Assembly: GCA_947460165.1 (NCBI GenBank)
Contig: CANHKH010000026.1
Location: 1-17,174, forward strand
From: Comamonadaceae bacterium
Lineage (GTDB): Bacteria > Pseudomonadota > Gammaproteobacteria > Burkholderiales > Burkholderiaceae_C
Direction: 5' to 3'
DNA: 17,174 bases
Shown here piece by piece: positions 1 to 6,259 of this stretch (positions are counted from its first letter, which is position 1; the number at the start of each line of letters is the position of its first letter). The translations under genes and the position numbers were made by a program. Below the pieces are notes generated by a model, which was given only the letters and a program-made list of their open reading frames with translations, searched no databases and was not told the DNA's origin.

Positions 1-345
1 GACCGCTTTGCGATGGAAACCAAGCGCCAGCTCGATGTGCTCGACCAGCGCCTGGCGCAGCATCGCTTTGTGGCGGGTGACGACTACACCATCGCCGACA
101 TCGCGATTTGGCCTTGGTACGGCGCACTGGCCCGCGGCGAGCTCTATGAAGCGGCCGAATTCCTGCAGGTTCAGAGTTACACCCATGTGCAGCGCTGGGC
201 CGAGGCGCTGGCACAGCGCCCGGCCGTTCAGCGTGGGCGCATGGTCAACCGGCTGCGCGGCCCGCTGGACCAGCAGTTGCACGAGCGCCACGACGCGAGT
301 GATTTCGACACCCGCACCCAGGACAAGCTGCAAGCCGCCCCATGA
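1..345 (+). CDS. Glutathione S-transferase, YghU-like (C-terminal part)
   Basis: The gene enters from the left edge in frame 1 and ends at TGA 343-345, so only about 114 C-terminal residues are visible. They match the C-terminal helical domain of YghU-type GSTs. VAGDDYTIADIAIWPW is the GST C-terminal N-capping/hydrophobic staple region. The RPAVQRGRMVN stretch followed by LHERHDASDF is the tail I associate with YghU, the disulfide-bond reductase that binds two glutathiones. The thioredoxin-like N-terminal domain lies outside the window. The stop overlaps the start of the next GST (ATGA), so the two are probably co-translated. Role: cytoplasmic glutathione-dependent disulfide or xenobiotic handling. 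The substrate cannot be told from this fragment. Confidence 0.85.
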   Translation, partial: DRFAMETKRQLDVLDQRLAQHRFVAGDDYTIADIAIWPWYGALARGELYEAAEFLQVQSYTHVQRWAEALAQRPAVQRGRMVNRLRGPLDQQLHERHDASDFDTRTQDKLQAAP

Positions 346-974
346 TCACCCTGTACGACTGCGCCACCGCGCCCAACCCCAGGCGGGCGCGCATTTTCTT
401 GGCTGAAAAAGGCCTGGTGCACGAGACGGTGCAGGTTGATCTGCGCTCTGCCGAGCAAATGTCAGCCGCCTACAAGCGCATCAACCCGCGCTGCACCGTA
501 CCCGCGCTGCGGGTGGATGATGCCCTGGTGCTCAGCGACAACGCGGCCATCGCGGCCTACCTGGAGGCCCAGTACCCGCAGCCGCCGCTGCTGGGCCGCA
601 GCGCCCAAGACAAGGCGGAGATCGCCAGCTTGAATTGGCGCATGGAGTTTGACGGCCTGATGCCGGTGGCCGAAGCGCTGCGCAACAGCTCACCTGCCAT
701 GGTCGACCGAGCTTTGCCCGGTCCGGTCAATTACCCGCAAATTCCCGAACTGGCTCAGCGCGGCCAGGCCAGGGCGCAGCGGTTTTTTGCCGAGCTCAAC
801 GAGCACCTGGCCGGCCGCAGCTTTGTGGCCGCCGAGCAGTTCAGCGTGGCCGACATCACCGCCGTGGTGGCCGTGGATTTCGCCCGTGTCATCAAGCTCA
901 AGCCCGACCCAAACCACCCGCATCTGTTGCGCTGGCGCGCCGCCATGGCCGAGCGGCCCTCCATGCAGGCCTGA
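342..974 (+). CDS. Glutathione S-transferase family protein
   Basis: A complete 210-residue GST. Residues 1-80 are the thioredoxin-fold glutathione-binding domain: MITLYDCATAPNPRRARIFL opens strand 1 and helix 1, and VPAL with LSDNAAIAAYLE are the cis-Pro and glutathione gamma-Glu contact regions. Residues from about 85 to the end are the all-helical domain with FVAAEQFSVADITAVVAVDF. The length is normal for soluble bacterial GSTs. The start ATG at 342 overlaps the stop of the upstream GST (ATGA), indicating translational coupling and a two-GST operon. It probably conjugates or reduces small electrophiles in the cytoplasm. The exact class and substrate are not determinable, and the Cys at residue 7 or the nearby Ser/Thr could be the catalytic residue. 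Confidence 0.9.
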   Translation: MITLYDCATAPNPRRARIFLAEKGLVHETVQVDLRSAEQMSAAYKRINPRCTVPALRVDDALVLSDNAAIAAYLEAQYPQPPLLGRSAQDKAEIASLNWRMEFDGLMPVAEALRNSSPAMVDRALPGPVNYPQIPELAQRGQARAQRFFAELNEHLAGRSFVAAEQFSVADITAVVAVDFARVIKLKPDPNHPHLLRWRAAMAERPSMQA

Positions 975-981
975 AGGCCTG
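966..981 (+). other. Small hairpin over the GST stop codon
   Basis: A perfect 6-bp inverted repeat (CAGGCC, TGAA loop, GGCCTG) places the TGA stop of the second GST in the loop. No T-run follows, so it is not a standard intrinsic terminator. It may simply be a 3'-end mRNA stabilising stem. Confidence 0.3.
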
Positions 982-1072
982 TGATGGACGCGCGTTCATC
1001 TCCAAATTGTTAACCGGCAAGGGTTCAATGGAACTGCCGCACGAAGATGACAAGCTGCGCAACAATGCTTGC

Positions 1073-1612
1073 ATGATGACAAGCTCACACCCTCCCATTT
1101 GGCAGCGCTGGCTGGCAAGCCCCACGCATGGGCTGACGCTCATCGCGCTGACTTGCCTGGCCTTGCTGGGCTTTGGCCTGTATCTGCAACACGTTGTGGG
1201 TCTGGAGCCTTGCCCCATGTGCATTGTGCAGCGCTACGCCATGGTCTTGATCATGCTGCTGGCGGCGGTCTTGGCTGGGTTTGCCCGGCCCACGGCGCGT
1301 GTCTGGGGCCTGGGCCTGCTGGTGCTCTTGTCGGGATCTGGGGCTTTTGTGGCCGCCCGCCAAAGCTGGCTGCAGTGGTTTCCGCCCGAGGTGTATTCCT
1401 GCGGCCGAGACTTTTACGGAATGATTGAGACCTTCCCCCTCAAGCGCGCCATTCCCATGATTTTTCGGGGCAGTGGCGACTGCACCAAGATCGATTGGAC
1501 CTTTTTGGGGCTGTCCATCGCCAACTGGTCCTTCTTGGCTTTCTTGGCCATGGGCCTCTTCTGCGCCTGGCTGCTGTGGCGGCAAAGGCAGGCGCAGCGC
1601 CTGGCAAGCTGA
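1073..1612 (+). CDS. dsbB: Disulfide bond formation protein B (DsbB)
   Basis: An inner-membrane quinone reductase that reoxidises periplasmic DsbA and passes electrons to ubiquinone. From the ATG at 1073 the protein is 179 residues. Four hydrophobic segments are visible, near residues 21-42, 51-70, 77-94 and 142-165. The first periplasmic loop carries the redox pair C47-P-M-C50. The second loop carries C110 (YSCGRDFYG) and C137 (SGDCTKID), the second redox pair, and Arg54 just after CPMC is in the quinone-contact position of the family. Upstream in-frame starts exist (TTG 1007; ATG 1028 behind AAGGG). I prefer 1073/1076 because it gives the usual short cytoplasmic N-terminus before helix 1, but the ribosome site there is weak, so 1028 remains possible. 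Confidence 0.93.
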   Translation: MMTSSHPPIWQRWLASPTHGLTLIALTCLALLGFGLYLQHVVGLEPCPMCIVQRYAMVLIMLLAAVLAGFARPTARVWGLGLLVLLSGSGAFVAARQSWLQWFPPEVYSCGRDFYGMIETFPLKRAIPMIFRGSGDCTKIDWTFLGLSIANWSFLAFLAMGLFCAWLLWRQRQAQRLAS

Positions 1613-1657
1613 TTTGCTGACTATTTTTTGCAGTGACCTCTGAGCCTTTCGCTTAGC

Positions 1658-1762
1658 ATGTCGCTCATGTCTTTCCTCCTGAAGTCCCCCAGCGCGCGAT
1701 GCGCACGAGCCCGACGCTCGTGGCCGTGCCCTGCGCGTGAGATCAAGACGATGGACCGCTGA
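1658..1762 (+). CDS. Putative 34-residue leader peptide with Arg codons
   Basis: An ORF from ATG 1658 to TGA 1760-1762, lying between dsbB and the argD-like gene and too short for routine gene calling. It has six Arg codons (residues 14, 17, 19, 20, 27 and 34), three of them CGA (1697, 1706, 1712), a codon usually rare in GC-rich proteobacteria. Residues 17-20 are R-A-R-R. These codons sit inside the first arm of a hairpin (1704-1722) that competes with an antiterminator pairing. No good Shine-Dalgarno precedes the ATG, and an in-frame ATG at 1667 is an alternative. A 13-codon ORF in another frame (ATG 1699 to TGA 1738) overlaps it. Translation is inferred from context only. Confidence 0.4.
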   Translation: MSLMSFLLKSPSARCARARRSWPCPAREIKTMDR

Positions 1763-1814
1763 CCGCCTCCCATCCCCACGTTCTCCCCACCAGGCCACGG
1801 CTCACCCCCGTGGC
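1704..1814 (+). promoter_or_regulatory. Candidate transcription attenuator upstream of argD-like gene
   Basis: Four complementary segments are arranged as in amino-acid operon attenuators. Segment 1 is CACGAGC (1704-1710) and segment 2 starts with GCTCGTG (1716-1722), forming a perfect 7-bp hairpin with loop CCGAC. Segment 2 continues as CGTGGCC (1719-1725), which pairs with GGCCACG (1793-1799, segment 3). Segment 3 also forms the 5' arm of the terminator, pairing with CCGTGGC (1808-1814, segment 4). The 1:2 and 3:4 pairings therefore exclude 2:3. Arg codons of the putative leader peptide fall on segment 1. The logic suggests that ribosome stalling at Arg codons frees segment 2 to pair with segment 3 and allow read-through. 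The amino acid sensed is inferred. Confidence 0.45.
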
Positions 1815-1820
1815 TTTTTT
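1794..1820 (+). terminator. Intrinsic terminator in the leader
   Basis: A perfect 7-bp GC-rich stem, GCCACGG (1794-1800) with CCGTGGC (1808-1814), has a 7-base loop and is followed immediately by six T residues (1815-1820). It lies only 30 bases before the aminotransferase start, so it must be conditionally bypassed for that gene to be expressed from an upstream promoter. It could also serve dsbB. Confidence 0.75.
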
Positions 1821-1849
1821 CTTGTCTGCTCATTTTCAAAGGACCTCCC

Positions 1850-3088
1850 ATGAACGACAGCGCCACCCTCGTCAATCAGATCCCCTGCCTGATGGCCATC
1901 AACGCGCGCCCCCAACAAGTGTTTGTGCGCGGCCAGGGCGCGTGGCTGTGGGACGCGCAAGGGCAGCGCTACCTGGACTGGCTGCAGGGCTGGGCGGTCA
2001 ATGCGCTGGGGCACTGCCCACCCGTGCTGACGCAGGCGCTGGCGGTGCAGTCTCAGCGCCTGCTCACGCCCAGCCCGGCGTTCTACAACGCGCCCAGTCT
2101 GGAACTGGCCGCCCTCTTGTGCGAGCTCTCGGGCTTGGACCAGGTGTTTTTTGGCAGCACGGGCGCCGAGGCCAATGAAACCGCCATCAAGCTGGCCCGC
2201 AAATGGGGGCGCTTGCACCGGGGCGGTGCCTTTCAAATCATCAGCTTTGACAACGCTTTCCACGGCCGCAACCTGGCCACCATGGCCGCCAGCGGCAAGC
2301 CCGGCTGGGACCAGATGTTTGCCCCGCACATGCCAGGCTTTCTCAAGGCCAAGCTCAATGACCTGGACTCGGTCAAAGCGCAGTTGTCAGCGCACTGCAC
2401 TGCCGTGATGCTCGAACTTGTTCAGGGCGAGGCCGGGGTGCAGCCCGCCACCTTGGCATTTGTGCAGGCCCTCAGGGCGCTGTGCGATGAACACGGCCTG
2501 CTGCTGATCGTCGACGAGGTGCAAACCGGCTGTGGCCGCTTGGGCCAGATGTTTGGCTTTGAGGGCTACGGCGTGCGGCCCGACATCATGACCCTGGGCA
2601 AGGGCCTGGGCGGCGGCGTGCCCCTGTCTGCGGTGTTGGCGCGCCAGCACGCCAGTGTGTTTGAGTGGGGCGATCACGGCGGCACGCTGGCGGGCAACCC
2701 GCTCATGTGCGCGGTGGGCCTGGCCATGGTGCGAGAGTTGGCCAGACCGGCTTTTTTGGCGCAGGTGCGCGCGCGGGGTGCCCACATGGAGCAGGGCTTG
2801 CGCGCCATCTCTGAAGAATTTGGGCTGGGTGAGGTGCGCGGCAAAGGTCTGCTCTGGGCGCTGGAGTTGGGCGGTCTGTCAGGGCCAGAGCTGGTGCACG
2901 CCTGTCACACCTTGGGACTGCTGCTTAACGCGCCGCGCCCGCATTGCCTGCGTTTCATGCCGCCACTCAATATGACCGAGTTGGAGTTGCAAAACGGTCT
3001 GAGTCTCCTAAGGCAGGCCTTGACGGCGCTGTCTGGCCAGCGACTTGGGGGCAGCAGTGCGTCCAGGCTGGAGAGCCTTTGCAAATAA
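1850..3088 (+). CDS. argD: Class III aminotransferase, acetylornithine transaminase-like
   Basis: A PLP-dependent fold-type I aminotransferase of 412 residues, in the length range of ArgD/ornithine-type enzymes. Visible landmarks are G-S-T-G-A-E-A-N-E at 102-110 (cofactor phosphate contact), FHGR at 137-140, Asp222 in LLIVDEVQTGCGR (pairs with the pyridine nitrogen) and the Schiff-base Lys251 in TLGKGLGGG. The expected reaction is N-acetylornithine plus 2-oxoglutarate to N-acetylglutamate semialdehyde plus glutamate, or the reverse in catabolism. Succinylornithine, ornithine or GABA specificity cannot be excluded. The start at 1850 has a good AAAGGA at 1838-1843. It is monocistronic here and preceded by a candidate Arg-linked attenuator, which supports a role in arginine metabolism. 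The argD symbol rests on family similarity and this context. Confidence 0.82.
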   Translation: MNDSATLVNQIPCLMAINARPQQVFVRGQGAWLWDAQGQRYLDWLQGWAVNALGHCPPVLTQALAVQSQRLLTPSPAFYNAPSLELAALLCELSGLDQVFFGSTGAEANETAIKLARKWGRLHRGGAFQIISFDNAFHGRNLATMAASGKPGWDQMFAPHMPGFLKAKLNDLDSVKAQLSAHCTAVMLELVQGEAGVQPATLAFVQALRALCDEHGLLLIVDEVQTGCGRLGQMFGFEGYGVRPDIMTLGKGLGGGVPLSAVLARQHASVFEWGDHGGTLAGNPLMCAVGLAMVRELARPAFLAQVRARGAHMEQGLRAISEEFGLGEVRGKGLLWALELGGLSGPELVHACHTLGLLLNAPRPHCLRFMPPLNMTELELQNGLSLLRQALTALSGQRLGGSSASRLESLCK

Positions 3089-3090
3089 AA

Positions 3091-3134
3091 CGCGGGCTGT
3101 GCCAAGGCACTGGGTGGGTCAAAGCTGGCCCGCG
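3091..3134. repeat. Inverted repeat between convergent genes
   Basis: CGCGGGC (3091-3097) is matched by GCCCGCG (3128-3134). Inside it lies a second hairpin, GTGCC-AA-GGCAC (3099-3110). It sits in the gap between the plus-strand aminotransferase and the minus-strand Bug gene and could act as a shared transcript end, but no T-run follows on either strand. Confidence 0.35.
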
Positions 3135-3187
3135 GCCTCAATGCGTTGCGTGCCAGTTCACAGCCATGACCGCAGGCCGGCCATTGG

Positions 3188-4165
3188 TCAATCGAGTTTG
3201 ATGCCGGCCTGGCGGATCACGGAGCGCCACTTTTGCGACTCTTCGTTGACATAACGCTGCAAAGCCTCGGGGCTGGAGCCCACCGCGTCCATGCCTTTTG
3301 AAGCCGCGTTCTTTTTGAACTCCCTGTCCGCCAAGGCCGCATTGACCATTTTGCTGAGTTTGTTCACGTTCTGCGGGTTCATTCCTTTGGGGGCGAAAAG
3401 CGCAATCCAAGTCATGGCCTCGTAGCCCGGAAAGCCCGATTCGGCCACCGTCGGCACATTGGGCAGCGCTGCAGAACGCTCAGCACCCGTGGTGGCCAGC
3501 GCCACAATGCGGCCGGCAGAAATCAGCGGCATGGCTGCCGTCAAGTCCAAAAAGCCGATTTCCACCCGGCCAGCGGCGATGTCTTGCAGCGCCCCGGGTG
3601 TGCCGCTGTAAGGAATGTTCACCATGGAGATCTCGGCCCGAATTTTGAACAACTCACCGGCCAAATGGTGGGAGGTTCCTTTGCCATTGGTGGCGAAAGA
3701 AATCTTGCCGGGCTCGGCCTTGGCCCGGCTGACCAGTTGCTGCAAGCTGGCGATGCGCGATTCTGGGCTGGCCACCACCACCACCGGGGCTTGTGCCAGC
3801 ATGGAGATGGGCGCCAGATCGGTGGCCGGTTGGTAGCCCAAGTTGGGGTAGAGCTCTGGGTTGATCACGGTGGCGCCTGTCACGCCCACCAGCAGGGTGT
3901 AGCCATCGTTGGCCGACTTCACCACATGGCCCGTGGCGAGGTTGCCCCCGGCGCCCGGTCGGTTTTCCACCACAAAAGAGCCGCCGCCATCGGCACGCAA
4001 TTTCTCGGCGAGGTCGCGCGCCACCGAATCGGCAGAGCCGCCAGGGGGAAAGGGAAGCGTGAGCTTGACGGGCCGGTCGGGATAGGACTGTGCGAAGGCC
4101 GAAACAGAAAAAATCGTGGCTGCAACAACCATCAGTGATGCGCGCAACAGGTGGGTTTTGAACAT
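3188..4165 (-). CDS. Bug family (TctC-like) periplasmic substrate-binding protein
   Basis: A tripartite tricarboxylate transporter type extracytoplasmic receptor, 325 residues from the ATG at 4163-4165. I chose this start over the in-frame ATG at 4175-4177 because GGAAG lies 6 bases before it and it opens directly into a classical Sec signal peptide (hydrophobic core LMVVAATIFSV, cleavage after SAFA near residue 25). The mature protein begins with the family hallmark YPDRPVKLTLPFPPGGSAD and continues with VENRPGAGGNLATGHVVK, PYSGTPGALQDIAAGRVEIGF and VPTVAESGFPGYEAMTW. No TctA/TctB membrane genes are nearby, as is common for the many Bug paralogues of Burkholderiales. It is last in a three-gene minus-strand operon, 45 bases after the monooxygenase, so the ligand is plausibly the substrate of that pathway. 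Confidence 0.93.
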   Translation of the reverse strand: MFKTHLLRASLMVVAATIFSVSAFAQSYPDRPVKLTLPFPPGGSADSVARDLAEKLRADGGGSFVVENRPGAGGNLATGHVVKSANDGYTLLVGVTGATVINPELYPNLGYQPATDLAPISMLAQAPVVVVASPESRIASLQQLVSRAKAEPGKISFATNGKGTSHHLAGELFKIRAEISMVNIPYSGTPGALQDIAAGRVEIGFLDLTAAMPLISAGRIVALATTGAERSAALPNVPTVAESGFPGYEAMTWIALFAPKGMNPQNVNKLSKMVNAALADREFKKNAASKGMDAVGSSPEALQRYVNEESQKWRSVIRQAGIKLD

Positions 4166-4210
4166 GTGTGCTTCCAAAAAAGTCTAGAAAAAGCTGGCCA
4201 AGGTCACAGC

Positions 4211-6184
4211 TTACGAAAAATCATAGGGCTCAGGCGTGAAGCCTTCGGTGAGCTTCCAGTAGTCAAGCAGGCCCAAGGGCCAGGTTTGCGCAGCCCGGCC
4301 CGCCCTGTTTTTGTACCAGCTGCTGACCGTGGACACGCCCCAGGCTTTGGTTTTGTTGCTCTCATCCATGTAGGCGTTAAACGCCTCGTAGGGCGCTTGG
4401 CGGACTTCGATGCTGTGATGGCCGTGATCCAGCATGTGGCCTATGGCTCTGAGCACATACTCCACTTGGCATTCAGAAAAGAAGATGGCGCTGCCATTGA
4501 CCACCACGCCGGTGTTGGGGCCGCTGGTCATGAACAAGTTGGGGTAGCCCGGCACGGTGATGCCCATGTAGGCGCGGCAGTCCCCGTCCCACTGCGCATG
4601 CAAATCGGCGCCGCCTGCGCCCAGCACCTGCAGCGGGTACAGAAAGTCGGCCGCCTTGAAGCCGGTGGCGCAAATGATCACATCCACCGGGTGGGTCTGC
4701 CCGTCCAAGGTGTGGATGGCGTTTTCTGAAAGATGGGAAATCCCTTCGGTGACCAGCGCCACATTGGCGCTCTTGAGCATGGCCGGCCAAGTGCCGTTGT
4801 CGCGCAGCATGCGTTTGGCGCCTGGCGGGTAGGTGGGGGTGACTTTGTGCAGGAGCTCCGGCCTGTCTGCAAACTGGCGCTCCAAGGTTTCAAGGCATTC
4901 CTGCCTGAGCATTTCGTTGGCCGCGCTCACCGAGACGGGATGCTTCCATTCCGGGTCCACGCCCACCAGATGCAAGCGACCTTCCACACCCATCCACACC
5001 TGCCAAAACCTGAACCACCGACCATAGGACGGCACATGTTGGAGCAGCCATTGCATGCCTGGCTTGAGGTCGTCGTGGTAAGTGGGGGTGGGCAGCATCC
5101 AAGGCGGGTTGCGCTGGAACACGCTCAACTGCTCGACCTTGTCAAAGATCTCCGGGCCAATTTGAAAAGCGCTGGCGCCTGTGCCAATCAGTGCCACCCG
5201 GCGGCCTTCCAGCTGCACATCACTTTGCCAGGCCGCAGAGTGGATGAGCGCACCCTGGAAGGTGTCCAGGCCCTTGAAGTCAGGAATGCTGGGTCGGTTC
5301 AGCAGTCCCATGGCGGTGATCACGAAGTGAAACTCTTCTTCTCTGGCCACGCCGGCCTTGTTGCGTGAGCTCACTGTCCAGGTGGCGGCCTTGTCGTTGT
5401 AGGTGAGCGACTGCACCTCGGCGTCGCATCGGATGTGGGGCCGTATGCCTGCCAGGTCGACCACCTCCAGCAGGTACTTGATGATGTCTGGCTGCTGCGA
5501 AAAATGTTGGGTCCAGTCCTGCTTTTGGCCGAAGGACAGGCTGTAGGCAAAGTTGGGCGTGTCTAGCCTGCACCCGGGGTAGGTGTTTTCCCACCAGACG
5601 CCGCCGACCTCGGCGTTTTTCTCAAACACGGTGAAGTTCAGGCCTGTTTGTTTGAGCCTGTGCGCTGCAGCAATGCCCGCGAAGCCTGAGCCTATGACCG
5701 CCACTCGGAGCTTGGCCGCAGCTGGAAAGTCGTTCACCGACCAGGTGGGTGCGCCCGCGTCCTTGGGCAGGTTCAGCTCATGGCGCAGCAGGTTCATGAA
5801 GTCCTCGTGCCCGGACTTGATCATGAATTGCACGATCCGGTCCAACCATGGGGCCGAAGGCGCTTGAGGGGCGGGGCATCCTGCATTGCGATAGGCGATC
5901 AGCGCCTCGGTCGCCAGCGCTCTGGCCTTGAGCTGAGCCGCGGCCGACATGCCGCCCTGGGGCGAGATGCGACTGGTCATGGAGGGCGAGGGCGGTTTCA
6001 GATCGTCTGCCAACAGCGACTCATCGCCAGTGAGCATGGCCAAAGCCGCGAGCAGGGCCGGAAGCTCGGCATCGTTGACGGCGGCACGGATGTCTTCATC
6101 TGTGGCCTGGATGGGCGCCACTTGGTCAAATTGATGGAGCCGGTCAGCGGCAGCGGGAACAGCTTCTTCGTGGGGGAGACTCAT
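4211..6184 (-). CDS. Flavin-binding Baeyer-Villiger-type monooxygenase (4-hydroxyacetophenone monooxygenase-like)
   Basis: A 657-residue FAD/NADPH monooxygenase that would insert one oxygen atom next to a ketone carbonyl to give an ester or lactone. The FAD Rossmann motif is VAVIGSGFAG at 161-170, followed by GGVWWENTYPGCRLD (194-208). The NADPH Rossmann motif is ALIGTGASAFQIG (331-343), and ICATGF lies near residue 517. The Baeyer-Villiger fingerprint region reads FQGALIHSAAWQ (309-320), matching F-x-G-x3-H-x3-W but ending in Gln instead of Pro/Asp. About 155 residues precede the FAD domain (LADDLKPP, ARALATEALIAYRNAG). A long extension of this kind is known for HapE-type 4-hydroxyacetophenone monooxygenases. 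It follows an esterase gene by 75 bases, as in ketone-to-ester-to-alcohol pathways. The substrate is unknown. The ribosome site before ATG 6182-6184 is weak. Confidence 0.88.
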   Translation of the reverse strand: MSLPHEEAVPAAADRLHQFDQVAPIQATDEDIRAAVNDAELPALLAALAMLTGDESLLADDLKPPSPSMTSRISPQGGMSAAAQLKARALATEALIAYRNAGCPAPQAPSAPWLDRIVQFMIKSGHEDFMNLLRHELNLPKDAGAPTWSVNDFPAAAKLRVAVIGSGFAGIAAAHRLKQTGLNFTVFEKNAEVGGVWWENTYPGCRLDTPNFAYSLSFGQKQDWTQHFSQQPDIIKYLLEVVDLAGIRPHIRCDAEVQSLTYNDKAATWTVSSRNKAGVAREEEFHFVITAMGLLNRPSIPDFKGLDTFQGALIHSAAWQSDVQLEGRRVALIGTGASAFQIGPEIFDKVEQLSVFQRNPPWMLPTPTYHDDLKPGMQWLLQHVPSYGRWFRFWQVWMGVEGRLHLVGVDPEWKHPVSVSAANEMLRQECLETLERQFADRPELLHKVTPTYPPGAKRMLRDNGTWPAMLKSANVALVTEGISHLSENAIHTLDGQTHPVDVIICATGFKAADFLYPLQVLGAGGADLHAQWDGDCRAYMGITVPGYPNLFMTSGPNTGVVVNGSAIFFSECQVEYVLRAIGHMLDHGHHSIEVRQAPYEAFNAYMDESNKTKAWGVSTVSSWYKNRAGRAAQTWPLGLLDYWKLTEGFTPEPYDFS

Positions 6185-6259
6185 TGTTTTCTGTGGATAA
6201 GGATGACTCGTTGCAAGAAAGGACGGGGTCTTGAGCGCGCTGCCCAGGGGCAGCCAATT

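Noticed and set aside
1622..1630. Intrinsic terminator of dsbB at the T-run after its stop
   Set aside because: There is a run of six T but I find no convincing GC-rich stem directly before it.
1699..1740. Alternative 13-codon leader ORF (MRTSPTLVAVPCA)
   Set aside because: It lacks a ribosome site and a run of any regulatory amino acid. The overlapping 34-codon frame explains the Arg codons and hairpin better, though this one cannot be excluded.
1085..1798. A 237-codon minus-strand open frame opposite dsbB and the leader
   Set aside because: The translation is Arg/Gln-rich noise and DsbB with all four redox cysteines is on the other strand.
1613..1850. A metabolite-binding riboswitch in the argD-like leader
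   Set aside because: I could not match any known riboswitch core (guanidine, SAH, SAM, glycine). The simple competing stems with an ORF fit ribosome-mediated attenuation better.
4211..6184. Fusion of two proteins (extra N-terminal domain on the monooxygenase)
   Set aside because: An N-terminal extension of about 130-155 residues is a known feature of HapE-type Baeyer-Villiger monooxygenases, so it is not a novel fusion.
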